64,000 nucleotides of DNA from Bactericera cockerelli. Taxonomy: Eukaryota > Arthropoda > Insecta > Hemiptera > Triozidae. Location of the stretch: the NCBI GenBank assembly GCA_024516035.1, contig CM044961.1, positions 2,664,020 through 2,728,019 of the forward strand, read 5' to 3'. The position numbers and the translations under genes are program-made. Under the pieces are notes generated by a model. The model was not told the DNA's origin and searched no databases. It was given only the letters and a program-made list of their open reading frames with translations. Below are positions 1 through 12,491 of the stretch, piece by piece; position 1 is the stretch's first letter, and each line of letters starts with the position of its first letter.

Positions 1-475
1 TTCTGTTTACTCTCTCTCTTCAACTTATAAGTTCATATTATGAAGACTTAAGTTTTACTCTTTCCATTCACTTACCAACCAATTATCCACATTACACGCA
101 CACACGCACACATACACAAACCAAACATTTCACAAAGGCCTGAAAGTCAGAGAATGTTTATTTAGAGAGATAGATAGGAAAATAGAGCCTCCTTCAAATT
201 GTCAGGAAAACGTGCATAGCAAGAGATTAGAATAGGAAAGGGAAAGAGATAGAATGTGAGAGAGGGCCTATAGATGAGGTTGTTTGAAAAAGAATAATAA
301 AAAATAAAAATAAAAGAAAAAGTAGAAAAGAAGAAGGAACTGTGACATTTAGCGGAAGAGGCAAGGTTGGGACGTCCCACAATTAAGGAAAACTTTCAAG
401 TTAAGGACATTTCGGAGAGGTGGCTTTTTAGAGGAACTCTCTTCAAGTGCCTTCGTATGTTTCATCCTCTCCATT

Positions 476-565
476 TCACCTCCACTTCACCTCCATCTTC
501 TCATCCACCAACCTTTCACCTCCACTTCACCTCCATCTTTTCATCCACCAACCTTTCACCTCCGC
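476..565. repeat. ~47-bp direct repeat
   Basis: Two near-identical copies of cacctccacttcacctccat + cttctcatccaccaacctt. Confidence 0.8.
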
Positions 566-862
566 TGAGGTTTGACTGCGGTTTACAGGGTGTTACTAAA
601 GTGCGTCACCGAATGTCCAGTGGTGGAACGCGTCAATTTGAAATCCGGGTGTTAAAAATAGTACTTGTTTCTGTTTCTATTTCTTTTTTCTTTTTTTCGT
701 AAAAATCCGTACCCCTGGCACCAGAAGCGCCAAAGAATTTTTGTTGCAGAGAAATTCCATAGGGATTCAACGCAACAATGAAGCCTGTATGCTTGGAACT
801 CTACCACATGTCAGTGGTATGGATCAAGTATACAGGCTGCAATCGATGTGCTAAAAGTTCGT

Positions 863-1077
863 GCACTGGTAGTCAAGTGGTTAACGCGCTGGTATGATAT
901 CCAGCTAGCGTAGAGATCCGTTGGTTCGAATCCCACCCAGTGCATGAATTTTTTCTCATTAATTTGAGTTTGTGACTACATAATAATAACACTTTGAGGG
1001 TTAGGTGGTGGAAAATGCTTTGAGCATTAACCTCGCCTGGTGTTTGCCTTCCACTGAAGAGTGTTATTATTATTATA
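863..1077 (+). mobile_element. tRNA-derived SINE, family A
   Basis: tRNA-like head gcactggtagtcaagtgg with box A, box B ggttcgaatcc, then a body shared by all copies (aatgctttgagcattaacct) and a tail of (tta)n. Confidence 0.8.
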
Positions 1078-1654
1078 AAGTCATTTACTGTTATGCATAT
1101 ATTTGATGAATTAGGTGTCTAATTTATTTTCTTCTAAATCAGCTGACTTCGGCGGTATGAACCACCCTGTATATTCTCATATTAATGAGATACAGGAAGG
1201 CTGTTCTCTCAAGTGCTGAAACCTTTGCATGATGTTTCCTATCCAGAAGTTTTAAGAGGCTGGAGTATCACAGACCATAAAATATAATTGCTGTTGGTGA
1301 CTAAGTAATAAGTATCATTATATACATATGTTATGTATGCAGGACGCAATGTTATGTATGTTTCTGGAATTGTGAGTGGTGATATACATAAATAAGTAAA
1401 TGGATATACATAAAGAAGTAAACCTATTATCTGCATCCTCTTATTAATCATAATCATCATCTTATTAATATATAAATATATTTTTTTTTCTTCAATGTTG
1501 TTTAAAAAAAAAAAAAAATATTTTTGAGCTCATATTAAACATATTATATAAAAAAATATTACCTATTACTTTTTCTTCTGTTGAATACCATTTTCTACAC
1601 ATCAATTTTTTCTATTGTGAATGAAATTGAAAAAAAAATATTATTATCTATACA

Positions 1655-1785
1655 TACTATTATTTTGAACTCCCCACCTTCAGCACAAGATTTTTATCTT
1701 TTGAAGGTGGGTATACCCTCATAGTTTGTTGAAGATGATACGTACTGTAAAAAATAAATAAATGGAAACTTAAAAAAAAAAAAAA
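1655..1785 (+). mobile_element. LINE 3' tail with hairpin and poly(A)
   Basis: cacaagatttttatcttttg sits within a stem formed by ccccaccttc and gaaggtggg, followed by taccctcatagtttgttg and an A tail. A second copy lies at 5522-5630. Confidence 0.65.
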
Positions 1786-2109
1786 AAAATAGAGACGTCA
1801 AAACTTATAATTATCTCTCATGGATAATTACAGCTTTTCTAGTCAGTTTTTAGCATTGACATTTTACTTTTCTTGATAATAAATTGTCAAAGAAATTATA
1901 AATAAATAAGTAAAAAATTAAACCTGGGTAAAAAATAAATAAGTAAGTAAAATTAATAAAATATAAATTTGTTTAATCTCCCTTAGTTTAATTTATTAGT
2001 AAGTTTTAGTTTAGTAGTACTTAAGTTTATGTTTTAATTTTAATGTTATTTTGTATAATAAGTGTTGTGTACTCGTAATAAGATTATGTAAAGAAATGTC
2101 TAATTCTAT

Positions 2110-2390
2110 CTCTCTCACCCACACCTTTTTCTTTATTTCTTCTTATCTCTCTCTCTCTCTCTCTCTTTCTCTCTTTCTTCTCTATCTCTCTCCCTCTCTC
2201 TCTCTCCTCTCTTCTCTCTCTCTCTCTTTCCCTCCCTCTCTCTCTATCCCCTTCCCCCTTTTCCCCCTCCCCCTTTCTATCTCTCTCACCCACACAACTT
2301 TTTCTTCATTTCTTCTTATCTCTCTCTCTCTCACCCACAACCTTCTCTTCATTTCCTGTTTTCTTCTTATCTCTCTCACGTCTTCAAGAT
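2110..2390. repeat. (CT)n-rich tract
   Basis: Impure CT microsatellite with ctctcacccacac interruptions. Open frames on both strands here are simple-repeat translations. Confidence 0.95.
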
Positions 2391-2550
2391 CTCTTCTATT
2401 TTCACATTTCTATGTATATATTATTTATTACCTACATATATTTGTACACAATATTTTGTATATTCTGCTTATTACGGGTAAAATATTCCAATATCTTTCC
2501 AGAAAAGTGTTGATCAACAGTGTCGGCGCACAACAATATTTAAAAAAATA

Positions 2551-2695
2551 TCATATTTGTGTTGATCAATTTTGTGATGTTGTGATGTCTCAACTACTTA
2601 AACTCACTTTACTAAATCTACGCTGAAATCGCGACTTGAACCACCGACCTCCAGGTTACAAGTCCGTCGCCTTATCGATCCAGCTACTGAGGTCG
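2551..2695 (-). mobile_element. tRNA-derived SINE, family B
   Basis: Family B head is ccgacctcagtagcttgatc, with box B ggttcaagtcc and a tail cgaaagtgattaacacaaat. This is a minus-strand copy. Confidence 0.75.
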
Positions 2696-2727
2696 GGTTG
2701 CACAATAAATATTATAATATTTGTATT

Positions 2728-2943
2728 ATTTTGTTACAATTTCAGTGGGTGGCGCAGAATCAGAAGAATTTACTACTTTAATAAACAATATCTTGTATTT
2801 TTGCCCATGATTCCGCCACTGGTCGCTGCTTCACATCAAAGCAGCTACTCATTTCTCCTCACGAGGTATAAGTGGACCCCGAGCATCCAAGTACAGAGCG
2901 GGAAAATTCCTGCGCGCTAACTCATTCGGCCACGGTAACTACT
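2728..2943 (-). mobile_element. SINE family E copy
   Basis: Shares tcctcacgaggtataagtgg and ccgagcatccaagtacagag with the other E copies; the box-B segment is deleted. Confidence 0.7.
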
Positions 2944-3447
2944 GTCAGGACAAAGTAATGTATTAATAATAATATATTATAATAATAATAATAATGTAGT
3001 AATGTATTTAATTTACACTATAAAATAATGAAGAAGAAGATGAAGAATAATGTAGTAATGTATTTTATTTACATTATAAAATAATGAAGAAGAAGACGAA
3101 GAAAAATACATTATAGAACACAATAATATTGAATAGAAAATATCAAGGTTTAAAAGAATTCTAATATCCTAACGGACCTAACGAAAGGGCAGAGTTATTG
3201 TCTGCGACTATCTCTTTTTTTCTTATTAATTTATTTATTTGTTTAATAATAAGATAACATATACATTTATAAAAAGGTATTTTTCCTAAAGCTAAAGCTT
3301 CTAAGATCTGCCGGTGAAGATCAAAATTTGTAGGAAGCTTTAGCAAAATTTGTATTTCGAGTGATAAGGAAAGTCGTGTGGTGTAACATCAATTTATTCA
3401 ATAGTTAGGTTTCAAAATTATTCGATTATTTACTGTAGTTATTTTTG

Positions 3448-3565
3448 CCGACCTCAGTAGCTTTATCGATAAGGCGGCGAACTTGTAACCTGGAGGTCGG
3501 TGGTTCAAGTCCCAATTTCAGCAAAGCGAGTTTGTGTATTTGTGATATCACGAAAGTGATTAAGA
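3448..3565 (+). mobile_element. SINE family B copy
   Basis: Head and box B are present; the tail is shortened. Confidence 0.75.
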
Positions 3566-4044
3566 GGTTTTTCTTTAATATTAATATTTTTTATTTAATG
3601 CATGTTGGGTAGTAGAGTTCAGTTAGATTTCCATTGACTGTGAGATACACCACTGGTAGGTGTGAGGCACTGTGAGGCAGATATCTGTTTTCCTTGATCC
3701 CCCTCCAGATTTCGCAATATTTCTTTATCTCCTGTATCTTTCCCTTTTTTTTCTCTTTCTCTCTTTTCTTTTTCTTACCACTCTGTCTTTTGATTTTTAT
3801 GTAGTCAGATCCCGAAAAGCAGGTAACTCGTTATGTCCCAGCTGGGATTCGAACCCGCGAGCACTGGATTACCAGTCAGACGCCTGGACCACTGCGCTAC
3901 TGTGACAGAGGAAGAGGAGAAAGGAGCGAGGAGGGGGAGAAGGATGACATTTCTCCCTCTTTGATCCCCTCCCTCTAACACTCGCTCTCTCTGGTTTTAA
4001 TGGCATTCTCTCACACCCTCTTAACACACGCATCCTTCCATAGC

Positions 4045-4069
4045 TTCTCTCTCTCTCTCTCTCCCCCTC

Positions 4070-4101
<32 letters not shown>

Positions 4102-4235
4102 CGTGCCCCTCTCTCCCCCTCTCTCTCTCTCTCCCTCCCCCTCTCTCTCTCTCTCTCTCTTATCTCATTCACTACCCACCCCTTATTCCCTCCTCCTTCT
4201 CCTCCTCCCCCTTAATATTTCTCTCTCTCTTCCCG
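4045..4235. repeat. (CT)n-rich tract
   Basis: Impure CT microsatellite with C-runs. Confidence 0.95.
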
Positions 4236-4379
4236 AGAACCTTTCCATTTTATTTGCGAATATTGAATTCCATTCGCCATATGATGCCTCTTGAACAGCG
4301 AAACTCGAAATGCAAATAGAACATATATCAGTCAGCGTGGGAAGATGACTTGACTTTACAATGGAATTTTCGACTTGAG

Positions 4380-4760
4380 CTGATTCAACTCGAAATAAGC
4401 TGACTCGATTCGATGTAAGCTGATTTAAACATCATTGAAAAACGTACAGTTGATTGTAAGCTGACTTGACTAAATATAAGCTGACTCAATTCAATCTAAG
4501 CTGATTTAAACATCATTGAAAAACGTACAGTTAATTGTAAGCTGACTTGACTAAATTTAAGCTTACTTGTTTCGATGGAAGCTGGTTTAAATATCATTTA
4601 ACTTAGCACAGTTAATTGCAAGTTGATTTGACTTAATATAAGCTCACTCTATTCAATGTAAGCTGACTTGACCAAATATGCGAGCTGACCTAATTCAATA
4701 AAATCTGATTCAAACATCATTGAAACTCGCACAATTCATTGAAAGCTGACTTAATTTTTC
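4380..4760. repeat. Diverged tandem repeats (aagctga motif)
   Basis: Units of ~20-25 bp (aagctgacttgactaaatat, attcaatgtaagctgatt) grouped into a ~100-bp higher unit seen at least twice (cattgaaaaacgtacagtt). Confidence 0.8.
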
Positions 4761-4769
4761 AAAAAATTA

Positions 4770-5120
4770 CAATCTAGGCTTAAGGCCACAGAGGTATTCC
4801 AGAAATGTCTATCGATTCCGTCCTTAAACCCTAAAAGCTAAACGGCACCTTTCTTGGCGCTTTTGTGTTTGTGGTTTGAATTTCACGAGAAAATTCTTGA
4901 GAGACAAAACGTTTCCCGCCTTCTGTTAAAGTTTTTTGTACCTCTCTGACATTAACAAAAGTTTTTGGACTTCGTTGATAATCTTCTTTAGTTCTGGGCC
5001 AAACGTTTTCCTCTTTTAACTAATCGTCCCTGAATATATGAAACTATATATTGGCTTAAAATCTAGGCTTAAGGCCACAGAGGTATTACAGAAATGTCTA
5101 TCAATTCCGTCCTTAACCCG
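4770..5120. repeat. 60-bp direct repeat, two copies
   Basis: 4772-4831 and 5058-5117 share aatctaggcttaaggccaca and attccgtccttaa with few differences. Confidence 0.85.
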
Positions 5121-5521
5121 CAATCAGTACAGTTGTGAGAGATTTCTCTCACAACCGTATACGTTACCGTGTACTGGATACGTTACAAAACCGAAACGTA
5201 CTGATCCCGGGTTAAACTCTAAATGCTTTCGTTTTCCCCTTCTTACTAATCGTCCCTGGATATAAGAAAGTAGTATAATCTGAATAAATGTAATCTCTAT
5301 TATTTTTCAGATCATTTACCAACCTTTTTCCAGTTTTTCCTTCATCATTATCACGTCACAGCCTTGAAATTTCCTTTAGTAGTAAGAATAATATATCTAT
5401 CTTAATTTTTATCTGTTTACCTACTGCATTAAGTAATATTTAAGTACGTATATTTTATCATAATATTGTAGGTACCTACACCCTATCAGACAAGTAAATT
5501 AATGTATTAGTATTATTGTGT

Positions 5522-5630
5522 GTGCAATCTCCCCACCTACAGCATAAGATTTTTTATCTTTTCAAGGTGGGTATACCCTCATTGTTTGTTGAAGATGTTA
5601 TTGTGAAAATTTAAAAAAAAAAAAAAAAAA
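5522..5630 (+). mobile_element. LINE 3' tail with hairpin and poly(A)
   Basis: Second copy of the tail seen at 1655; 18-A tail at ~5612-5630. Confidence 0.65.
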
Positions 5631-5910
5631 AATGTGTATGCATGAAAATTAAATAAATGGATTACTATTTCATTATTTATTCATGAAAAAACGTAAACAT
5701 ATAATATTTGAATTGTTCAGAGCTGATGGCAAGAGGCCTGATGGTATCACTCTCGTTCCGTGGAAGAAAAGAAAGCCCCTGGGGTGGAACACTTGAGTGG
5801 ATACTCAAGTCACACTTGGCAAACTCCAACATTACCTATTTCATTGAAGGCCCTGAAGAAGCTGCCCGTCATAATATTATTTGTATAATATACACAAAAA
5901 AGTTTTCATA

Positions 5911-6043
5911 TTATTTGTATTAGTTACTTTCGTAATATTACAACTACTCAAACTCGCTTTACTAAATCTAAGTACGCTGAACCCGGGACTTGAACCACCG
6001 CGACCTCCAGGTTACAAGTCCTCCGCCTTATCGATCAATCGGT
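5911..6043 (-). mobile_element. SINE family B copy
   Basis: Minus copy; the head end is truncated after gcgacctcc...tcgatca. Confidence 0.7.
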
Positions 6044-6308
6044 TATTTATATAGGTAATATACAAAAAAAATTGGTAACCAAAAATATATAAATTTGACT
6101 ACAATATAAAAACTAAATGACGGGGTTATTGTCTTTGGCTATCTCTCAACCCAACCCTTAGATTAATATCTTCTAGCCCCGGATTGACCAGCATTACAAA
6201 GATTCGAGCCTGCAGGTCACACACCAAATCTTTGACTCGCTGGTCGTTGCTTAACCAAAACTGGTATATTCGATTTTTTCAAATGCAATAACATACTCTG
6301 TTTTATAA

Positions 6309-6444
6309 CCGACCTCAATAGCTTGATCGATAAGGTGACTGACTTGTAACCTGGAGGACGGTGGTTCGAGTCCCAAGTTAAGCATAAATTTAGTAAGGTG
6401 AGTTTGATTAATTGTGACATCACATCGTGATTAACACAAATATG
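6309..6444 (+). mobile_element. SINE family B copy
   Basis: Lies directly upstream of the Gypsy remnant at 6482. Confidence 0.75.
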
Positions 6445-6539
6445 ATAACTTTAAGTGATTAACACTAATAGGATAACTTTATGTTGTATATTTTATGTCA
6501 AAAGGAAAAATTAATCGTCATGCAGGACGGATAGAGCCC

Positions 6540-7095
6540 GACTCAAGTGTAATTCTTGTCATAAGCAAGGACACGTTGCAAAGGTATGTCTCTCTACAAT
6601 GCTATCACAAAAGAAGAATTCAAACTATTCTACAAACACGGTTGATGATTACTCTCCCGTTTATAATAATAATTATTCTTCTATGCAATATGGTCTTAGT
6701 AAAGTCGACATAATTCAACCCCAAATTTTGAATTTATTTGAAGTGTCCGACTCCGACAAGTATCTCATTGATGTTTTCCTCAATGGGAAAATTCAAAGAT
6801 TCGAAGTTGACTCAGGTGCTAAAATCTCATTGCTATCTCAGAATGATTTTCAAAAATTGAATTTAAAATTACCATTAGAAAAGTCACACATTTATCATTT
6901 CGCTCATACTCAGGTAATATAATTACACCCCTAGGCAAAATTAATCTCAGAGTAGCCTATGGAGGAAAAGAAATTATAGGTGAATTATATGTTATGCCAA
7001 CTGGTCATGATGCTATATTGGGTAGACAATGGATTAGAGGACTTGCGATCGAACTTGGAAAAATTGATTCAAATAACAAAAATAATTTTCCAATT
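6540..7095 (+). pseudogene. Gag zinc knuckle + aspartic protease remnant
   Basis: CNSCHKQGHVAKVC (C-X2-C-X4-H-X4-C) is followed in the same frame by the protease motif FEVDSGAKISLL. After a frameshift near 6900-6920 the protease continues as GKINLRVAYGGKEI and ends in HDAILGRQWI, like the ILGxxWL block of Gypsy proteases. Non-functional here because of the frame change and missing pol. Confidence 0.75.
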
Positions 7096-7610
7096 CCCCT
7101 CTCGTGTGGAAATTCTCCTGCCGAGCTGTACTTACACAGGAAGCTGAGAATTCGTATGGATGCAATTTTCCCGTATCATCCACACTCCACAGTCTTCAAA
7201 CATTGTTCCGAAACCTGCCCGTTCACTATCAGTGGGGGAGAGAGTCCAGGTACGCGTGATGAGTCAATGGCAGTTTGGTGTGATCAAAAGAAAACTTGGT
7301 TATCGTCATTATTTGGTAACTCTTGACTCTGGTCGAACAATCAAGCGACATATCAATCAGCTCCATTCTACATTAGCCTAAAAGAAATCAGTGTCATTTG
7401 GACCATCACAAAGTTCGAGATTCCAAGGTGGAATAAACCTGATCATGTTATTCTTTCAAACCCTCAACCTAGTTGCTCATCACATAAAAGTCAACCCTCT
7501 TCAACAGCACCAGCATTGCCACCTGTTCATCCTCCTCAAGAAGTCAGGAGATCTCAGAGGGACAGACGTCCTCCAGTCCGTTATGGTGACTATGTGGTGA
7601 CCTATCACTA
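7096..7610 (+). pseudogene. Integrase C-terminal remnant
   Basis: NSPAELYLHRKLRIRMDAIF is the usual Gypsy integrase 'SPAELL-GRKLRT' block. After a frameshift it continues VGERVQVRV, then HYLVTLDSGRTIKRHINQL. Near the end RRSQRDRRPPVRYGDY is a typical pol tail. The junction with the protease near 7090-7100 marks a deletion of RT, RNase H and most of integrase. Confidence 0.75.
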
Positions 7611-7994
7611 GTGGGGGAGACTGTTGTATATTTTATGTCTATGAATTTATGTATTTATGTTGCTATAGCAACCTCAGTTGTTTATCGAGATTTCTGCCTG
7701 TTTTCCCAGTCTTCATTCTTGTTTATAATAAAGTACTTACAATTGTACTTACCTTCTCTGATATCTCATTCCTTTATTTTCCTGCATACATAATAGTAAT
7801 AATGCGTGCTACATAATAAAAGTTCACAATACTTTAACATTTTTTTAACTCAGTTTTATACCTGATCAGCAGATAAATTTCATAAAAGCTGACTTAATAA
7901 AGTCAGCGCCAATGTGTGGTATTAGCGATCAGGATTATGAAATTAAAATATTTACAAAAAAAAAATTGCTGAACACTTCGTCCACTCCGCATTG

Positions 7995-8215
7995 ATTAAT
8001 TCCCTATCCCTCTCTCTCTCTCTCTCTCTTTTTATCTTTATCTCTCTCCTCTTCTCTCTCTCTCTTCCTTTTTATCTCTCTCTCCCTCCTTTTCTCTCTC
8101 TCTCTCTCTATCTCTCTCTTTATCTTTATCTCTCTCCCTCATTCTCTCTATCTCTCACTCTCTCTCTTTCTTTCTGGCTCTCTCTCTCGCACCCAACAAT
8201 CCACTTGAATCTACT
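7995..8215. repeat. (CT)n-rich tract
   Basis: Impure CT microsatellite with tttat interruptions. Confidence 0.95.
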
Positions 8216-8329
8216 ACAAGCCAATCTCTCCCTTGCTTTGTCGATAGTAAAATCTCCCTCACACCCCATCCTCCCTCTCTCTGTCTTTCCCCCTATCACC
8301 CTCCTTCTCCCACTCTAATGTTCATAATT

Positions 8330-8950
8330 TTACAAAATTATTTTAAAACTTGTTTCTGGAGCGCAAAAAAAATAATAATAATCTCACAAAAAATTCAAGT
8401 GAGAAGCTTATGGGGAAAGAGAGATTATTAAAAAGGTCTTGCGGGATTTTTTTCACACACAGTCCAGAAGGGACGGGATTTTTTATGGAATGGACGCGAT
8501 TTTTTTTTTATCTCGCCCTCCCTTAAAATCCTCACACCCCCTGTTAACTAAATCGCTCCCCATTTTTTTTTTTTTTTTTGGTTTCTAGGGACATTATAAA
8601 TCCGCATCGTTTCAGCAGAGGAAGTCGAGTGCAAGAACAACCCTTTTGGTGCTCCCCAAAAGGGATTAAGGGATTTTTCACCCCTAATAATATTGTAGAC
8701 ATTGTCTTCACTTAAGCCTTTTCTTTCTATGATTAGGTCACTAGGGATTATGTGATTGAAATGTTCACAAATTGGCTCGTCCTTTGAGGATGCAGTAAAT
8801 TTTCAGGCCTTTTTTTCTACCAGCAGCAAGGGAATTATACGATTGAGTTTTGTTTCTTATTACAGACAAATTTCATCCACTGAACACCAAATAATGTAGC
8901 CTTTTTTGAAGTTTAAACCGCCTCGTATATGACTTGAGCAGTTGAAAGGG
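8330..8950. other. Stretch with no recognised feature
   Basis: T-runs (8562-8579) and an inverted pair (acaacccttttggtgct / agcaccaaaaggg-like, ~8637-8665). No ORF or named repeat. Confidence 0.5.
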
Positions 8951-9724
8951 CCTTTTTAACGTCGTTTTTAACTGCATGGTATCACGACGGGCCTTTTACC
9001 CTCCATTCGTTGGAAACTCACAAACCAGCTACCCAAATTAACCTCATTTCCAGTACATATAACCCAGTTAGTGTAATGCTATTTAATTATTTAAACAATT
9101 CAGTGGTTAAGTACTCGTTTGCTATGCGGAAGGTCCTGGGTTCGAACCCCCGTGCCGACAAAAATTTGTATTCAAAATTTGGTTACAGTTGTTTGTAAGA
9201 AATACCTTCCGGTGCGCTCGTGTTAACCCAGTACATAAATGGGATGTATTGTGTCACTTCTCCCCCATCAGAGGGGAGGCAAACTACGGGATGGGCAGGC
9301 TTCAACACAGACCACAAGCGTCTACAGTAGCTCCTGTTTCATGGCTACGAAGTAAAAAAGGCTGTGAAACACTCATCTAAAAAAAAAACTTTACATAAAT
9401 CTTTGTTTGATGTTTTTTTTAATACGAATTGCTCATTTTTGACCTATGGTTACTTGTTTTATATGATTTGGTTATAAATGTCAGGTGTAAGCGTTTGAGT
9501 GTGGGTTCGCTTATTCGTGTGCCATGATATTATGAATCCCACACTCCCTAAAGAAATAGTTGCTTTAGGAGTCTCATCGAAGATTTCCAACCAGATAGAG
9601 GAAAAGACCTTGTGAGGAAAAATGAGTAGCTGCTTTAATGTAAGCATACGATATTAGGATATTAGAAGATATGGAAAAGTCCTGTAATTCTGCGCTACCC
9701 ACTAAATATTGTGATATAAGAACA

Positions 9725-9915
9725 AAAAGGCGGCACTGTGTGATTCCAGAGATTCCAGAGGTCGCAGGTTCGAAACCCAGCCGGGACAAGACAAGTTATC
9801 CTCCCTTTCGGGATTTTCATCACATAACAGTATGTCTTCGGCTTACTGCTCGAATAATGGGACTTTAATAGTCCTAATCGGGCAGTATAAATAAGGCGAT
9901 GTTATTATTATTATT
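9725..9915 (+). mobile_element. SINE family D copy
   Basis: 5'-truncated; box B and body are clear (gccgggacaagacaag). Confidence 0.75.
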
Positions 9916-10127
9916 TATTTATTATAGTGAAAAAAAATTGAAAGGAACGTTTGAAAAGAAGTCGCTTCGATAGTTTTCTAAGGACAGTGTTTATTGAGCG
10001 AGGTATAGAAGTAAAAACGAGTGTGAATTAGAGTTATTGAATTGAATTATTGGAAAATATACGTTTGTAAAGTTCAAAGCACTGTCAAGTGTTGTGTTGT
10101 GTTTTTGTTTGGCGTTAAATTCAACAG

Positions 10128-10322
10128 AACTGTGAACAGTATCACACCCGTAGCGTCTACATATAGTACGCTTCAAGGGGGTAATATATTGTACACTTGT
10201 ACAGGGTATGAAAAAGACCTGTGAATAGCATCACACCTGTAACGTCTATAGAACGCTTCAACAGGGTAATATATTGTACAGGGTATGAAAAATACCTGCG
10301 AATAGCATCACACCCGTGAATA
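10128..10322. repeat. ~80-90-bp tandem duplication
   Basis: Two full units and a partial third, with atcacacccgtagcgtct and gtaatatattgtac in each. Confidence 0.85.
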
Positions 10323-10962
10323 AAATCTACAAGAGAAGCACCAATTATCACACCGACCTCTATTTAGATCTGTTGTGACCAGTTGATTTTAATTCTGATG
10401 TACGTCTTGATTTGAAGTAGTCAAGACAGTTTTACCTTCCGTTCGCCGGTAATCGTATCAGCTACCAACATTAACCTCACCCAGCTTGGGTAGGACGGAA
10501 ATGCCAGCCTCACGTGTTTGGATGGAACAGAATTTTCGTCGAAAAGACATCATCTTTTTAATTATCATCTTAGATGGCGGTTGAGACCTATCAAATTCAT
10601 ATCAGCCTCTTTTCCATACACCTATCGCATCTTCGTAATCCAGCAATCCATGTATAGCTCAATACTATAGCTTGGACTAGTATTGAGCAGCTTTATGTAT
10701 AGAGGAACAAGGAGCTTGTGAATGAAAGCGACAATAAATTAAGGTCAGTCGTGCTGGGGTGATGACTGTTTCAAGTCAACACAGAGTACGATAACAAGGA
10801 AGCTTTAGATGTGCGCCCACCCCCTCTCCCACCCCCTCTCCCATCGCTGGTCTGGGCTCCTATTACGCCCAGCCCTGTGAAATCGGGAGAGAGGGGGGCT
10901 CAGAAGAGGTAAGGGGGGGATAAGTACATATCTCTGTTATGCTTCTGTATACGCCTAGGTCC

Positions 10963-11180
10963 GTGCTTTGGTATAGTCAAGTGGTTAAAGTGCTATGTTG
11001 GTAATCCAGGTAACGTACGGATCCGTTGGTTGGAATCCCACCCAATGCATACATTTTTCCTCATTAATTCGAGCATATGACCTCATAATAATAAGACTCT
11101 GAGAGATAGGTGGTAGAAAATGCTTTGAGGATTAACCTCGCCTGGTTACCTTCCACTAAAGAGTGTTATTATTATTATTA
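10963..11180 (+). mobile_element. SINE family A copy
   Basis: Same layout, more diverged; box B reads ggttggaatcc. Ends in (tta)n. Confidence 0.75.
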
Positions 11181-11218
11181 ATCGACGGGTCATGAAGGAG
11201 AATATTAGTTGTGGATAA

Positions 11219-11306
11219 GCTACCTCAGTAGCTTGATCAATAAGACGGCGGACTTGTAACCTGGAGGTCGGTGGTTCAATGGTTCAAGTCCCAGTTTCAG
11301 CGTGGA
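11219..11306 (+). mobile_element. SINE family B, truncated
   Basis: The box-B region is partly duplicated (ggttcaatggttcaagtcc). The tail is missing. Confidence 0.65.
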
Positions 11307-11329
11307 TTTTTAAAAAACAACTCCGGCTA

Positions 11330-12035
11330 GCACTTGCTCCCCCCTTTTCTCTCTTCTCTCCTCTCCTCTTTTTCTCTCTCTCCCCTTCCCCTTTTCTCCC
11401 TCCTCTCTTTCTCTCCTCCCTCTCTCTTCCCTTTTTCTCTCCTCTCTTTCTCTCCTCCCTCTCTCTCTCTATGTCATTTTTCTCTCCCTCTGTTAGGGGT
11501 GGGTTTTATATACCACACAACTCACGAACTCTCGCTCTCTCTCTCTCTCCCCCCCCCCTTTTCTCTCTCCTCTCTTTCTCTCTCTCCCTCTGTTAGGGGT
11601 GGATTTTATATACCACACAACTCACGAACTCTCTCTCTCTCTCTCTCTCTCCCCCCCCTTTTCTCTCTCCTCTCTTTCTCTCTCTCCCTCTGTTAGGGGT
11701 GGGTTTTATATACCACACAACTCACGAACTCTCGCTCTCTCTCTCTCTCTCCCCCCTCCTTTTCTCTCTCCTCTCTTTCTCTCTCTCCCTCTGTTAGGGG
11801 TGGATTTTATATACCACACAATCCGCAAACTCTCTCTCCCTCTCTCTCTCTCTCCTACAGTATGCACACTCTTCCACTTAACATTCCATTCTTCTAGCCT
11901 GCGTAAACCATCGCAACATTCCACGCTATCTCCAATATTATATGAACCCTCCACCTCTGTCTCTCTCTCTCTCTCTATCTCTTTCTCTCACTCTCTCTCT
12001 ATCTCTCTCTCTCTCCCTCTCACTCTCACTCACCC
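11330..12035. repeat. (CT)n-rich tract containing the 110-bp satellite
   Basis: CT and C-run tract, broken at 11860-11950 by a non-repetitive 90-bp piece. Confidence 0.93.
11470..11830. repeat. ~110-bp satellite in CT tract, four units
   Basis: gttaggggtggattttatat + accacacaactcacgaactc alternates with (ct)n and c-runs; the non-simple segment is almost identical in all units. Confidence 0.9.
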
Positions 12036-12149
12036 CCTAGCTTCTCATTTCTTCGCAATATCATGAGACCCTTCCCTTTTATCCTTATTATTATTATATT
12101 CCTTTAAATAAGCACATACATAAGTACATAGTTACATACACATAGTGGA

Positions 12150-12302
12150 TAAGAAATTAAAATACAAAATTGGGAACAATATGAACAAGAGTAAGAGAAA
12201 ATAATGTACATAGAAAAATATATACACATGTCCTAACTAAGGGGCTGGCCTATATCTTCCACCCAACACTTGTTATTATAGTAATAGGGGTTGGGTGGAA
12301 GA
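12150..12302 (-). mobile_element. LINE-tail repeat, family G
   Basis: Short retroposed 3' end; its plus form starts gttgggtggaagagattgcc and ends in an A-rich tail. Confidence 0.65.
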
Positions 12303-12491
12303 GATTGCTTCTTTATTACCTCTCAAAAAAATTTCTCTCTCTCTTGTACTTTTGCGAGGAGGAACATTCCAAGCCGGGTGTCTTTCTCTACATTTCTCTT
12401 TAATTTCGCCTCTCTCTATTTCTCTCTATCAGTCGATTATCTCTCTCTAATACCGACCTCAGTAATGGTCTCTCTAATATACCGACCTAAT

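Larger units (their letters stand above)
6482..7798 (+). mobile_element. Gypsy-like LTR retrotransposon, internally deleted
   Basis: The 18 bases at 6482-6499 match the start of the putative 3' LTR at 7622-7639. Between them lie a gag zinc knuckle, an aspartic protease, the C-terminal part of an integrase and a purine-rich tract (agtgggggaga, ~7610). RT, RNase H and the integrase core are absent. The 3' LTR carries AATAAA at ~7727. The right LTR end is uncertain. Confidence 0.75.

Noticed and set aside
863..935. Genuine tRNA gene
   Set aside because: Head of a SINE repeated at least seven times with the same body; pairing is degenerate.
2051..2626. 191-codon Ser/Leu-rich protein
   Set aside because: CT microsatellite translation running into a SINE; no start context or motif.
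11279..12066. Ser/Leu/Pro-rich ORFs
   Set aside because: Translations of the CT tract and its 110-bp satellite.
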